Assembly: GCA_004362315.1 (NCBI GenBank)
Contig: SNWL01000004.1
Location: 62,001-126,000 of the forward strand
Direction: 5' to 3'
Length of the DNA: 64,000 nt
Source of the DNA: Mycobacterium sp. BK086
Lineage (GTDB): Bacteria > Actinomycetota > Actinomycetes > Mycobacteriales > Mycobacteriaceae
The position numbers and the translations under genes were made by a program. How positions within the stretch are numbered: position 1 is the first letter of the stretch; the number at the start of each line of letters is the position of its first letter. Below the pieces are notes generated by a model. The model had not been told where the DNA came from and did no database searches. It saw nothing but the letters and a program-made list of their open reading frames with translations. Positions 10,888 through 21,560 of the stretch are shown one piece after another.

Positions 10888-11882
10888 AACTGGTCCGGGA
10901 CCCGTTCGCCCTCGCGCGTCGGCCCCGGCGGGGTGCCATCTCCGAAAGGCCTGCCGCCCAACGCTTCTCGTCCATGCGGTGTCAGCCAGCCGGAGAGGTC
11001 AGGTCCCTTCGGCACGATCTGAGTCGGATTGATGTCGGCGTGCACGATGTAGTAGTGCTGCTTGATCTGGACGAAGTCGGTGGTGTCGCCGAATCCAGGT
11101 GTCTGGAACAGGTCTCGGGCATAAGCCCACAGCACCGGCATCTCGGCCAGCTTGGACCGGTTGCACTTGAAGTGGCCGTGGTAGACGGGATCGAAACGGG
11201 CCAGCGTGGTGAACAGCCGGACGTCGGCCTCGGTGATCGTGTCGCCGACCAGGTAACGCTGATCGGCCAGCCGCTCCGAAAGCCAGTCCAGCGCAGTGAA
11301 CAACCGGTCGTAGGCCGCCTCGTACGACTCTTGTGACCCCGCGAAGCCGCAGCGGTACACGCCGTTGTTGACCTCGGTGTAGATCCGCCTGGCGACTTCG
11401 TCGATCTCGTCACGCAGCGGCTCGGGATACAGCTGGGGCGCGCCGTCGCGGTGATAGGCAGTCCACTCGGTGGAGAAGTCCAGTGTGATCTGCGCGAAGT
11501 CGTTGGTCACGACCTGGCCGGTGGCCACCTCGACGATCGCCGGGACGGTGATGCCCTTGGGATAGTCGGGGATCCGGGCGAAGTAGGCGTCCTGAAGCCG
11601 CGGGATCTTGAGCACCGGGTCGACGCCGCCGGGGTCGAGATCGAACGTCCAGCTGCGCTCGTCGTGTGTCGGCCCGCAGAACCCGATGGACAACACGTCC
11701 TCCAGGCCGAGCAGGCGGCGCACGATGATCGTCCGATTCGCCCACGGACATGCCCGCGCGACGATCAGCCGGTAGCGACCGGGCTCGACGGGATACCCGT
11801 CGGCACCGTCAGCGGTGATTCGCGTGGTGATGTAGTTGGTATCGCGTTTGAACTCGCCGCCGCCGGCGACATAGGCACCCAC
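10884..11882 (-). CDS. Xi-class glutathione S-transferase / glutathionyl-hydroquinone reductase homologue
   Basis: Encodes 332 aa. The thioredoxin-like half contains the catalytic ACPWANR motif (Cys45); the helical half has LSERLADQRYLVGDTITEADVRLFTTLARFD, the GST C-terminal signature, here split across residues about 205-235. The family (YqjG/ECM4) removes thiol from conjugated hydroquinones. Mycobacteria use mycothiol rather than glutathione, so the physiological thiol is probably different (inference). GTG 11882 start; M. tuberculosis synteny places cspB just upstream but I do not recall this gene there, so it looks inserted. Confidence 0.85.
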   Translation of the reverse strand: MGAYVAGGGEFKRDTNYITTRITADGADGYPVEPGRYRLIVARACPWANRTIIVRRLLGLEDVLSIGFCGPTHDERSWTFDLDPGGVDPVLKIPRLQDAYFARIPDYPKGITVPAIVEVATGQVVTNDFAQITLDFSTEWTAYHRDGAPQLYPEPLRDEIDEVARRIYTEVNNGVYRCGFAGSQESYEAAYDRLFTALDWLSERLADQRYLVGDTITEADVRLFTTLARFDPVYHGHFKCNRSKLAEMPVLWAYARDLFQTPGFGDTTDFVQIKQHYYIVHADINPTQIVPKGPDLSGWLTPHGREALGGRPFGDGTPPGPTREGERVPDQF

Positions 11883-11906
11883 GCGTCCAGTCTTGCGCGC
11901 CGGAAG

Positions 11907-12317
11907 CTAGGCGTCGAGCTCCCGGGCGACGGCCTTGACCACTTCCGAAACCCGCCGGGCCACCTTGCGATCCGGGTAGCGGCCCTTGCGCAGCTCGGGC
12001 TGCACCGCGCCCTCGAGCAGCGTGATCATGTCCTCGACCATGCCGTGCAGCTCGTCGGGGGTGTGTTTGCGCTCGACGGGGGTGGCCTCGCGCCGCGTCC
12101 GCGTCAGGCTCGGCGGCGGGTCGATCAGCTTGACGCTCAACGCCTGCGGGCCGCGCCGCCCCGAGGCAACACCGAATTCGACCTTCTGGCCGGCTTTGAG
12201 ACCCTCGACCCCCTCGGGCAGTGCCGACGCACGGACATAGACGTCCTCGCCGTCCTCCTGGGACAGGAAGCCGAATCCCTTCTCGGCGTCGTACCACTTC
12301 ACCTTGCCGGTCGGCAC
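11907..12317 (-). CDS. cspB: Cold-shock-domain protein with long C-terminal extension
   Basis: Encodes 136 aa. Residues 1-66 are the cold-shock domain with RNP1 KGFGFLS and RNP2-like DVYVRAS; the C-terminal half ([18 protein letters not shown] ... RELDA) is a mycobacterium-specific helical extension. Single-stranded RNA/DNA binding protein. GTG 12317 gives VPTGKVKWY, matching the homologue, with AGGTGAG upstream; GTG 12326 is the alternative. The leader contains an inverted repeat GCGTCC/GGACGC at 12362-12383, which could be a cold-responsive stem. Confidence 0.9.
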   Translation of the reverse strand: MPTGKVKWYDAEKGFGFLSQEDGEDVYVRASALPEGVEGLKAGQKVEFGVASGRRGPQALSVKLIDPPPSLTRTRREATPVERKHTPDELHGMVEDMITLLEGAVQPELRKGRYPDRKVARRVSEVVKAVARELDA

Positions 12318-12464
12318 TGGTCTCACCTGCTTGTCTAACGGGTTCGTGACAACATGACGAAGCGTCCCGCCGGTGCAGGACGCGCGTCGGTGATCCTACT
12401 CGGGAACAGGTGTGCTCAGCACCCCTGTTTAGTTCTGTAGGCTGGGCAAACCGCTGGAGGGGAC

Positions 12465-12857
12465 ATGCGCCTGATCTTGAACGTCGTCTGGTTGCTGTTC
12501 GGCGGGCTCTGGCTTGCCCTCGGCTACCTGCTGGCCGCGCTCATCAGCTTCCTCTTGATCATCACGATTCCGTTCGGCTTCGCCGCGCTGCGGATCGCGA
12601 ACTACGCCCTGTGGCCCTTCGGGCGGACCATCGTCGACAAGCCGGGTCCTCGCCCGGGCGCCCTCGTGGGCAATGTCATCTGGGTGCTGCTCTTCGGAAT
12701 CTGGCTGGCGATCGGCCATGTCGTCAGCGCGGCCGCGATGGCCGTCACGATCATCGGTATCCCGCTGGCGCTGGCCAATCTCAAGCTCATTCCGGTCTCG
12801 CTGGTGCCACTCGGCAAAGAGATCGTCCCCGCCGGCCAGCCTCGGGTGGCGGCATGA
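12465..12857 (+). CDS. YccF-family inner membrane protein
   Basis: Encodes 130 aa with two DUF307/YccF repeats: each has a hydrophobic pair around the conserved IPFGFAALRIANYALWPFG and IPLALANLKLIPVSLVPLG motifs. About four membrane segments. Function unknown. GGAGGGG lies close before ATG 12465 and a TAGGCT hexamer is at 12438-12443. Its stop overlaps the moaA2 start (ATGA), so it is coupled to molybdenum cofactor genes, as in M. tuberculosis (Rv0870c-moaA2). Confidence 0.88.
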   Translation: MRLILNVVWLLFGGLWLALGYLLAALISFLLIITIPFGFAALRIANYALWPFGRTIVDKPGPRPGALVGNVIWVLLFGIWLAIGHVVSAAAMAVTIIGIPLALANLKLIPVSLVPLGKEIVPAGQPRVAA

Positions 12858-13918
12858 CGATGACCTCGCTCGGCCTGCCTGCGATCCGTCGCGACGCCGA
12901 AGTCCTTTCGGCCGACATGCCCCGCAGCGGCCCGATGGTCGACACCTTCGGCCGAGTCGCGACGGACCTGCGGGTCTCACTGACCGACCGGTGCAATCTG
13001 CGCTGTACCTATTGCATGCCAGCCGAGGGCCTGGACTGGCTGCCCGGTGACGAGCTGCTGAGCCGCGACGAGCTGGTCCGGCTGCTGACGCTGGCCGTCA
13101 CCCGGCTCGGAATCGACAGCGTCCGCTTCACCGGCGGGGAGCCGCTGCTCTACCGGGGGCTCGAGGATGTTGTGGCCGCGGTGGCCGCGCTGCGCCCCCG
13201 CCCCGAGATCGCGCTGACCACCAACGGGGTGGGCCTGGCCCGGCGGGCCCAGGCTCTCGCCGACGCGGGACTGGATCGGGTGAACGTCTCACTGGACAGC
13301 CTCGACGCCGCGCACTTCGCCGCCATCACCCGCCGTGACCGGCTCACCGATGTTCTGGACGGCCTGTCCGCCGCGGCCGCCGCCGGCTTGGGACCGGTGA
13401 AGGTCAATGCCGTCCTGGACCCCGTCAGCGGGCTGTCGGATGCCGTCGAACTGCTGGAGTACTGCCTGCGCTACGGCTACCAACTGCGCATCATCGAGCA
13501 GATGCCGCTGGACGCCGGCCACCTGTGGAGCAGAGACGCCAGCCTGAGCGCCGACGAGATCTTCGCGGCACTGGCCGCGCGCTTCGATCTGACCACCGAC
13601 CCGACGCCACGTGGATCGGCTCCAGCTCAGCTCTGGCAGGTCAACGGCGGGCCGGCCACGGTCGGCATCATCGCGTCGGTGTCGCATGCGTTCTGCTCGG
13701 CCTGCGACCGCACCCGCATGACCGCCGACGGCCAGATCAGGAACTGCCTGTTCGCCGCCGACGAAACCGACCTGCGGGCGCTGCTGCGGGGTGGCGCCGA
13801 CGACGACGCGCTGGAATTGGCCTGGCGCTCCGCGATGTGGCGCAAGGCCGCCGGACACGGCATCAACGACCCGGGATTCGTTCAGCCGCAACGGCCGATG
13901 AGCGCCATCGGTGGCTGA
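12854..13918 (+). CDS. moaA2: GTP 3',8-cyclase (radical SAM, molybdenum cofactor)
   Basis: Encodes 354 aa. The radical SAM cluster is CNLRCTYC (Cys47, 51, 54), followed by FTGGEPLL (SAM binding). A second [4Fe-4S] cluster is formed near the C-terminus by FCSACDRTRMTADG and RNCLF. The protein ends in Gly-Gly, which in MoaA is needed for the second catalytic step. With MoaC it converts GTP to cyclic pyranopterin phosphate. It overlaps yccF upstream and moaD2 downstream (8 bases), so the three are probably one operon. Confidence 0.96.
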   Translation: MTMTSLGLPAIRRDAEVLSADMPRSGPMVDTFGRVATDLRVSLTDRCNLRCTYCMPAEGLDWLPGDELLSRDELVRLLTLAVTRLGIDSVRFTGGEPLLYRGLEDVVAAVAALRPRPEIALTTNGVGLARRAQALADAGLDRVNVSLDSLDAAHFAAITRRDRLTDVLDGLSAAAAAGLGPVKVNAVLDPVSGLSDAVELLEYCLRYGYQLRIIEQMPLDAGHLWSRDASLSADEIFAALAARFDLTTDPTPRGSAPAQLWQVNGGPATVGIIASVSHAFCSACDRTRMTADGQIRNCLFAADETDLRALLRGGADDDALELAWRSAMWRKAAGHGINDPGFVQPQRPMSAIGG

Positions 13919-14168
13919 GATGGAAGTAACTGTGCGTTTCTTCGCTGCGGCCCGCGCCGCGGCCGGCGCGGACTCCGATCTGCTCAGCGTGCGCCAGGGT
14001 GCGACAGTCGCCGATGTGGTGAGCGAACTATGTTGCCGCAGTGACGAATTGGCACGGGTGTTACAACGGTGTTCGTATCTGTGCGACGGGATCGCGGTCC
14101 GAAATCAGGGCGCCGAGCTGCTGAACGGCCAAACGCTCGACGTGCTTCCCCCTTTCGCTGGCGGATGA
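13911..14168 (+). CDS. moaD2: Molybdopterin synthase small (sulfur carrier) subunit
   Basis: Encodes 85 aa, ubiquitin-like fold ending in the essential Gly-Gly (PPFAGG), which is thiocarboxylated and carries sulfur to cyclic pyranopterin in the complex with MoaE. GTG 13911 overlaps moaA2; ATG 13920 three codons on is an alternative. Its partner moaE2 lies on the other side of rpfA on the opposite strand. Confidence 0.95.
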   Translation: MAEMEVTVRFFAAARAAAGADSDLLSVRQGATVADVVSELCCRSDELARVLQRCSYLCDGIAVRNQGAELLNGQTLDVLPPFAGG

Positions 14169-14193
14169 TCGTGATTTACGTCACATCACGATC
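14167..14193. promoter_or_regulatory. Crp-type site nested in an 8-bp inverted repeat, upstream of rpfA
   Basis: CGTGATTTACGTCACA (14170-14185) matches the mycobacterial Crp (Rv3676) pattern GTGA-N6-TCAC. The same bases also belong to a larger perfect repeat, GATCGTGA at 14167-14174 with TCACGATC at 14186-14193. rpfA is a known Crp target in M. tuberculosis, which supports the reading. The first bases overlap the moaD2 stop codon. Confidence 0.75.
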
Positions 14194-14392
14194 AGGTAAC
14201 GAGATGGCCACCGCCAGTTTTACCGCCGGAATTACCTGGGCGAACGCCGAAATGTCATGGGGCTTTAAGCTTTTTTAAGGTTTGCCACTAGCAGAAACGC
14301 CCGAATTTGCAAAAGGTGACGGCACTCTCGCTTGCGGTTAGCGTCTCTGCCAGGTCAACCCCTCCCCCCGGGGAAAGACCCTCTTCGCTTCT

Positions 14393-15862
<1,470 letters not shown>

Positions 15863-15867
15863 TCAGC

Positions 15868-16293
15868 TCAGGCCGAGTTCACCCATTCGTCGGTTCCGTC
15901 GGCGAAGAACTGGTGCTTCCACACCGGTAGCCGCGCTTTGACGGTATCGACGAGCAACTCGCACGCCTTGAACGCCGCCCCGCGGTGGTCGGCCGCCACG
16001 GCGGCCACCAGGGCGGCATCCCCGATGTGCAGTGTGCCGACCCGATGGCTGGCCGCGATCGCCCGCACGCCGGTGGATTGAGCCGCCACCTCAGCGAGCG
16101 CTTCAAAGAGCGTCTGTTCGGCCTGCGGGTGTGCGGAGTACTCCAGCCGCACCACGTCACGACCGCCGTCGTGGTTGCGCACCACCCCGGAGAACCCGAC
16201 CACCGCACCGGCGGCGTCGCTGGCGACGAGCTCCTCGTGTTCGGTCAGCGAGATGGGGCCGTCGGTGAGCGCGGCCCGCAGGATGCGTGTCAT
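15868..16293 (-). CDS. moaE2: Molybdopterin synthase catalytic subunit
   Basis: Encodes 141 aa. Family motifs [41 protein letters not shown] (in part) and the catalytic lysine region [13 protein letters not shown] are present. With MoaD2 it inserts the dithiolene sulfurs into cyclic pyranopterin phosphate. ATG 16293 overlaps the mog stop (ATGA), making the operon moaC2-mog-moaE2. Converges on rpfA with a five-base gap. Confidence 0.95.
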   Translation of the reverse strand: MTRILRAALTDGPISLTEHEELVASDAAGAVVGFSGVVRNHDGGRDVVRLEYSAHPQAEQTLFEALAEVAAQSTGVRAIAASHRVGTLHIGDAALVAAVAADHRGAAFKACELLVDTVKARLPVWKHQFFADGTDEWVNSA

Positions 16294-16769
16294 GAGCGGT
16301 GATCTCCTCCGGACAGCTGGTCCAATGCGTGGTCGAGAACGTCGGCAAGCACCGAAAGGCCGTCACGTACCCCGCCGGTGGACCCAGGCAGGTTGACCAC
16401 CAGCGTGCGCCCCGCGACGCCGCACACGCCACGGGAGAGCACCGACGTCGGCACCTTCGGCAGGCCCGACCGGCGGATGGCGTCGGCCAGCCCGGGGATC
16501 TGGTAGTCGAGGACGCCGAGCGTCTCCTCAGGGGTGGCGTCGGTCGGCGAGATCCCGGTCCCGCCGGAGGTGATCACGACATCGGACTCGGCGTCGATCG
16601 CCGAGCGCAGGGCGTCCCCGACCGCGGCGCCGTCGACCACCACGATCGGGTCACCGACGCTGAAGCCACGATCCGCGAGCCAGGCGACGATGATGGGGCC
16701 GGTCTTGTCTTCGTAGACACCCGTCGCGGCCCGAGTGGACGCGATCACGACCCGGGCGGATCGGCTCAC
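16290..16769 (-). CDS. mog: Molybdopterin adenylyltransferase
   Basis: Encodes 159 aa. The MoeA/Mog signature [16 protein letters not shown] is followed by [21 protein letters not shown] and [15 protein letters not shown]. It adenylates molybdopterin before molybdate insertion. GTG 16769 ([11 protein letters not shown]) fits the homologue length of 160 and overlaps the moaC2 stop by four bases. Confidence 0.94.
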   Translation of the reverse strand: MSRSARVVIASTRAATGVYEDKTGPIIVAWLADRGFSVGDPIVVVDGAAVGDALRSAIDAESDVVITSGGTGISPTDATPEETLGVLDYQIPGLADAIRRSGLPKVPTSVLSRGVCGVAGRTLVVNLPGSTGGVRDGLSVLADVLDHALDQLSGGDHRS

Positions 16770-17254
16770 GTCTGGCGCACCCAGAGGCCGGTCTTGCCGC
16801 CCTCCTTGCGCAGCACCCGGATGTTCTCGATGCGGGCGGCGGGGTCGACGGCCTTGATCATGTCGTAGACGGTCAGGGCCGCGACGCTGACGGCGGTCAG
16901 CGCCTCCATCTCGACACCGGTGCGATCGGTGGTGCGCACCGATGCCGTGACACCCACTTCGGCCTCGCCGATCGCGAAGTCGATGTCGACCCCGGTCAAT
17001 GCGAGGTGATGACACAGCGGGATGAGGTCACTGGTGCGTTTGGCGGCCAGGATTCCGGCCACCCGGGCGGTGGCCAGAGCATCGCCCTTGGGCAGACCGC
17101 CGGACGCGATGAGGGTGACCACCTCGGCGGTGGTGTGAACGGTGCCTGCCGCCACCGCGGTGCGCGTGGTGGCGGCCTTCTCGGTGACATCGACCATGCG
17201 CGCCGCACCGTGCTCGTCAAGGTGCGAGAGGCGGGGCTGCGGTCCGCTGGTCAC
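16766..17254 (-). CDS. moaC2: Cyclic pyranopterin monophosphate synthase
   Basis: Encodes 162 aa. MoaC hallmarks: [35 protein letters not shown] (catalytic His pair region), [25 protein letters not shown] and the C-terminal KEGGKTG. Second step of molybdenum cofactor synthesis after MoaA2. GTG 17254. The small gene upstream ends three bases before it. Confidence 0.95.
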   Translation of the reverse strand: MTSGPQPRLSHLDEHGAARMVDVTEKAATTRTAVAAGTVHTTAEVVTLIASGGLPKGDALATARVAGILAAKRTSDLIPLCHHLALTGVDIDFAIGEAEVGVTASVRTTDRTGVEMEALTAVSVAALTVYDMIKAVDPAARIENIRVLRKEGGKTGLWVRQT

Positions 17255-17257
17255 CGG

Positions 17258-17440
17258 TTACTTGTTGACGACGGTGACCGGGTGCAGGTACGGCAGCTCG
17301 GCGGCATCCAGCGGGAACGTGACGTCGCCGAACGGGGACAGCGCGCCGACCCGGTCGGCGGCCAGCTCGCTCACGGCGTGGTCGTCGGGATCGGTGGTCG
17401 GCCAGCCGTTGTCGACATACCTAGTCTTCTTCTCAGCCAC
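17258..17440 (-). CDS. Small conserved mycobacterial protein (Rv0863-type)
   Basis: Encodes 60 aa from GTG 17440. The sequence around [20 protein letters not shown] and [13 protein letters not shown] is strongly conserved next to moaC2 in mycobacteria. No known domain. It is the first gene of the moaC2 operon, and no clear ribosome site precedes the GTG, so the transcript may be leaderless. The homologue is longer at its N-terminus, so the start is uncertain. Confidence 0.75.
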   Translation of the reverse strand: MAEKKTRYVDNGWPTTDPDDHAVSELAADRVGALSPFGDVTFPLDAAELPYLHPVTVVNK

Positions 17441-17491
17441 GGCAACATTCTGACATTCCCACGGCCGGCTTGTGCACACAGGCGGCTGTTT

Positions 17492-17497
17492 TACGCT
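17492..17497 (+). promoter_or_regulatory. Probable -10 hexamer, leaderless start at 17506
   Basis: TACGCT ends eight bases before ATG 17506 and no Shine-Dalgarno sequence intervenes, consistent with transcription starting at the start codon. Confidence 0.4.
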
Positions 17498-17505
17498 GGT
17501 CAACA

Positions 17506-19758
17506 ATGAGTGAACCGTCCCTGCCGCTGGGCGCCTGGCTGGCCGATCTGCCCGACGAGCGGCTGATCCGCCTGTTGGAGCTGCGGCCGGATCTCGCCCA
17601 ACCCGCGCCGGGCAGCATTGCGGCCCTGGCCGCCCGGGCGGTGGCCCGGCAGTCGGTCAAGGCCGCCACCGACGAGCTGGACTTCCTGCGGCTCGCGGTT
17701 CTGGACGGGCTGCTGGTGCTGCATGCCGACGTCACGGCGGTGCCGGCGGCCAAGCTGGTGTCCCTCATCGGTGAGCGCGCGGACGAGCAGTCGGTGCTGG
17801 TCGCGCTGGACGATCTGCGCGAGCGCGCCCTGGCGTGGGGCGACGACACCGGGGTGCGGGTGTCGGCCGAGGCCGCGTCCGGGCTGCCCTGGTATCCCGG
17901 GCAGGCCATCCTCGAGGACTCCTCTCGCACGGGGGCGGAGATCTCGGCGGCCATCGATGCGCTCGACGAGCCCCAGACCGAACTACTGGAGCGACTGCTG
18001 TCGGGCTCGCCGGTGGGCCGCACCCGCGATGCCGCGCCGGGAGCGCCGGCCGACCGGCCGGTGCCCAGGCTGCTGGCGGCCGGTCTGTTGCGCCAGCTGG
18101 ACGCCGAGACGGTGATCCTGCCGCGTCAGGTCGGTCAGGTCCTGCGCGGTGAGGAACCCGGCCCGGTACATCTGCGCGCGCCCGACCCGGTGGCAAGCAC
18201 CACCACCGTCGCCGACGTCGACGCCGCCGCGGCCGGCGCCCTGCTGGACCTGATCCGCGAGATCGAGCTGATTATCGAAACCCTCTCTGCCGCACCGGTT
18301 CCCGAGCTGCGCAGCGGAGGCCTCGGGGTGCGCGAGGCCAAGCGGCTGAGCAAGCTCACCGGGATCGACGAACAACGCCTCGGGCTGGTGCTCGAGATCA
18401 GTTCGGCGGCCGGCCTGATCGCCAGCGGCACACCCGATCCCGAGCCGCCGGACGGCTCGGGCCCGTATTGGACACCGACGGTTGCAGCCGACCGGTTCCT
18501 CGAGACGCCCACCGCGGCGCGCTGGCACCTGCTGGCCACCACCTGGCTGGAGCTACCATCACGCCCCGGCCTCATCGGCAGCCGCGGTCCGGACGGTAAA
18601 CCCTATGCGGCACTGTCTGATTCGTTGTACTCCACGGCCGCGCCGCTGGACCGGCGACTGCTGTTGGACCTGCTGGCCGACCTGCCGCCCGGTTCGGGTG
18701 TGGATGCGCTGCACGCCTCACAGGCGTTGATCTGGCGACGGCCCCGGTGGGCGGCGCGGCTGCAGCCGGAGCCCGTCGCACATCTGCTCGACGAGGCGCA
18801 CACCCTGGGCCTGGTCGGCCGCGGCGCCTTGAGTACACCGGCACGGGTGCTGCTGGCCGGCGACGAGGACGCCGGCGCCGACGCGATGGACAAGGTCCTG
18901 CCCGCGCCGATCGACCACTTCCTGGTCCAGGCCGACCTGACCGTGGTGGTTCCCGGGCCGCTGCAACGCGACCTTGCCGACGAGCTCGCGGCGGTGGCGT
19001 CAGTGGAATCCGCGGGTGCGGCGATGGTCTACCGGGTCAGCGAAGCGTCGATCCGGCACGCACTGGACACCGGCCGTACCGCGGGCGCGCTGCACGCGTT
19101 CTTCGATCGGCATTCGAAAACGTCTGTCCCCCAAGGTTTGACGTACTTGATCAACGATGTGGCCCGTCGGCACGGGCAGCTGCGCGTCGGCATGGCATCG
19201 TCGTTCCTGCGCTGCGAGGACCCGACGCTGCTCGCCAACGCGGTGGCGGCGCAGGCTCTCGAGCATCTCGAGGTGCGGTTGCTGGCACCGACGGTGGCGG
19301 TGTCCCAGGCACCGATCGGTGAGCTGCTCGCCGCGCTGCGGGCGGCGGGCTTCGCGCCGGCCGCCGAGGATTCCTCCGGAGCGATCGTCGATCTGCGTCA
19401 GCGCGGCGCGCGAGTGTCCACCCCACAACACCGGCGCCTGTTCCGCGCACTGCCCAAGCCCAGCCACGAGACACTGGCGTCGGTGGTCTCAGTGCTTCGC
19501 CGGATGGCCTCCACCACTCCGTTCGCCAACGTCCGCCTGGATCCCGCGGTGTCGATGGCGCTGCTGCAGCAGGCCGCCATGGAACAGAAGGACGTCGTCA
19601 TCGGTTATGTCGATGCCGCGGGCGTGGCCACCCAGCGGGTGGTGCGCCCACTCACAGTGAGCGGCGGGCAGCTGCTGGCCTGGGATCCCACGCAGGGCCG
19701 CCCGCGCGAGTTCGCGGTACATCGCGTGACGTCGGTGATGTCGGCCGACGCTGGATAA
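17506..19758 (+). CDS. Helicase-associated (XPB/Ssl2-like) domain protein (Rv0862c-type)
   Basis: Encodes 750 aa. It contains N-terminal repeats of winged-helix-like character (residues 1-240), an XPB/Ssl2-like N-terminal domain around 470-620 ([10 protein letters not shown] region, [15 protein letters not shown]) and a C-terminal WYL-like strand segment ([21 protein letters not shown]). No Walker motifs, so it is not a helicase itself. It sits nine bases upstream of xpb in the same direction, as in other mycobacteria, and probably acts with that helicase. Confidence 0.88.
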   Translation: MSEPSLPLGAWLADLPDERLIRLLELRPDLAQPAPGSIAALAARAVARQSVKAATDELDFLRLAVLDGLLVLHADVTAVPAAKLVSLIGERADEQSVLVALDDLRERALAWGDDTGVRVSAEAASGLPWYPGQAILEDSSRTGAEISAAIDALDEPQTELLERLLSGSPVGRTRDAAPGAPADRPVPRLLAAGLLRQLDAETVILPRQVGQVLRGEEPGPVHLRAPDPVASTTTVADVDAAAAGALLDLIREIELIIETLSAAPVPELRSGGLGVREAKRLSKLTGIDEQRLGLVLEISSAAGLIASGTPDPEPPDGSGPYWTPTVAADRFLETPTAARWHLLATTWLELPSRPGLIGSRGPDGKPYAALSDSLYSTAAPLDRRLLLDLLADLPPGSGVDALHASQALIWRRPRWAARLQPEPVAHLLDEAHTLGLVGRGALSTPARVLLAGDEDAGADAMDKVLPAPIDHFLVQADLTVVVPGPLQRDLADELAAVASVESAGAAMVYRVSEASIRHALDTGRTAGALHAFFDRHSKTSVPQGLTYLINDVARRHGQLRVGMASSFLRCEDPTLLANAVAAQALEHLEVRLLAPTVAVSQAPIGELLAALRAAGFAPAAEDSSGAIVDLRQRGARVSTPQHRRLFRALPKPSHETLASVVSVLRRMASTTPFANVRLDPAVSMALLQQAAMEQKDVVIGYVDAAGVATQRVVRPLTVSGGQLLAWDPTQGRPREFAVHRVTSVMSADAG

Positions 19759-19767
19759 TGGAGCGTT

Positions 19768-21420
19768 ATGAGTTCTGAAGGCCCCTTGATCGTGCAGTCC
19801 GACAAGACGGTGCTGCTGGAGGTCGACCACGAACTGGCCGGTGCGGCCAGGGCCGCGATCGCCCCGTTCGCGGAGCTGGAGCGCGCGCCCGAGCACATCC
19901 ACACCTACCGCATCACTCCCCTGGCGTTGTGGAACGCCCGCGCCGCCGGCCACGACGCCGAGCAGGTGGTCGACGCGCTGGTCAGCTTCTCCCGCTATGC
20001 CGTGCCGCAGCCGCTACTCGTCGACATCGTCGACACGATGGCCCGCTACGGGCGCCTGCAGCTGGTCAAGCATCCGACGCAAGGTCTCACCCTGGTCAGC
20101 CTCGATCGGGCGGTCCTCGAAGAGGTCCTGCGCAACAAGAAGATCGCCCCGATGCTGGGCGCCCGCATCGACGACGACACCGTGGTGGTCCACCCCAGCG
20201 AGCGTGGCCGGGTCAAGCAGATGCTGCTCAAGATCGGCTGGCCGGCCGAGGACCTGGCGGGTTACGTCAACGGCGAGGCCCACCCGATCGACCTTCAGCA
20301 AGACGGCTGGGAGCTCCGCGACTACCAGCAGATGGCGGCCGACTCGTTCTGGGACGGCGGCTCAGGTGTTGTCGTGCTGCCCTGCGGGGCGGGCAAGACA
20401 CTGGTCGGTGCGGCCGCGATGGCCAAGGCCGGGGCGACGACGCTGATCCTGGTCACCAACACGGTGGCGGGGCGGCAGTGGAAGCGCGAGCTGATCGCCC
20501 GGACATCGCTGACCGAAGAGGAGATCGGCGAGTATTCGGGCGAGCGCAAGGAGATTCGGCCGGTCACCATCGCGACCTATCAGGTGATCACCCGGCGTAC
20601 CAAGGGCGAGTACCGGCATCTGGAGCTGTTCGACAGCCGCGACTGGGGCCTGATCATCTACGACGAGGTGCACCTGCTGCCCGCACCGGTGTTCCGGATG
20701 ACGGCCGACCTGCAGTCGCGTCGCCGGCTCGGTCTCACCGCGACACTGATCCGCGAGGACGGCCGCGAGGGCGACGTCTTCAGCCTGATCGGCCCCAAGC
20801 GCTACGACGCGCCGTGGAAGGACATCGAAGCTCAGGGCTGGATCGCGCCTGCGGAGTGCATCGAGGTTCGCGTCACGATGACCGACAACGAGCGGATGCT
20901 GTACGCGGTCGCCGAACCCGAGGAGCGCTACAAGCTGTGCTCGACGGCGCATTCCAAGATCGCGGTGGTGAAATCGATTCTGGCCAAACACCCAGACGAG
21001 CCGACGCTGGTGATCGGCGCCTACCTCGACCAGCTCGACGAACTGGGCACCGAGCTCAATGCACCGGTGATCCAGGGCTCGACCAAGAACGCCGAGCGCG
21101 AGGAGCTGTTCGACGCGTTCCGGCGGGGCGAGATCAAGACGTTGGTCGTGTCCAAGGTGGCGAACTTCTCCATCGATCTTCCGGAAGCCTCAGTGGCCGT
21201 TCAGGTTTCGGGAACGTTTGGCTCACGGCAGGAAGAGGCGCAGCGGCTGGGCCGGCTGCTTCGCCCCAAACACGACGGCGGCGGCGCGGTGTTCTACTCC
21301 GTGGTCTCCCGCGACAGCCTGGACGCCGAGTACGCCGCACATCGGCAACGCTTCCTGGCCGAGCAGGGCTACGGCTACATCATCCAGGACGCCGACGACC
21401 TGCTCGGGCCTGCGATCTGA
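19768..21420 (+). CDS. xpb: XPB-type superfamily 2 DNA helicase
   Basis: Encodes 550 aa. N-terminal damage-recognition-like domain (1-170), then RecA domain 1 with Walker A PCGAGKT (residues 205-211, Lys210), DEVH box (299-302) and the XPB-specific RED motif (LIREDGREGD). RecA domain 2 has VIGAYLDQLDELG and motif VI QEEAQRLGRLLRPK. A 3'-to-5' ATP-dependent DNA translocase, called ercC3 or radD-like in mycobacteria; its repair role is not established. A strong hairpin follows the stop. Confidence 0.95.
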   Translation: MSSEGPLIVQSDKTVLLEVDHELAGAARAAIAPFAELERAPEHIHTYRITPLALWNARAAGHDAEQVVDALVSFSRYAVPQPLLVDIVDTMARYGRLQLVKHPTQGLTLVSLDRAVLEEVLRNKKIAPMLGARIDDDTVVVHPSERGRVKQMLLKIGWPAEDLAGYVNGEAHPIDLQQDGWELRDYQQMAADSFWDGGSGVVVLPCGAGKTLVGAAAMAKAGATTLILVTNTVAGRQWKRELIARTSLTEEEIGEYSGERKEIRPVTIATYQVITRRTKGEYRHLELFDSRDWGLIIYDEVHLLPAPVFRMTADLQSRRRLGLTATLIREDGREGDVFSLIGPKRYDAPWKDIEAQGWIAPAECIEVRVTMTDNERMLYAVAEPEERYKLCSTAHSKIAVVKSILAKHPDEPTLVIGAYLDQLDELGTELNAPVIQGSTKNAEREELFDAFRRGEIKTLVVSKVANFSIDLPEASVAVQVSGTFGSRQEEAQRLGRLLRPKHDGGGAVFYSVVSRDSLDAEYAAHRQRFLAEQGYGYIIQDADDLLGPAI

Positions 21421-21447
21421 CGTTGCCACCCCTGCCGGGCAGCAAAA

Positions 21448-21470
21448 GTTCACCTCGCGATTAGGTGAAC
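21448..21470 (+). terminator. Hairpin downstream of xpb
   Basis: GTTCACCT (21448-21455) pairs perfectly with AGGTGAAC (21463-21470) around a 7-base loop, 28 bases after the xpb stop. No U-tract follows, as is common for mycobacterial terminators. Confidence 0.55.
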
Positions 21471-21560
21471 GCCGGGCTCGGGAAACAAATGTGACAGCGA
21501 ACTATTGACGGACCCGCTAGTCTTCGCCACAACACGTGGTCGGGTGACAAAGGGGCGTTC

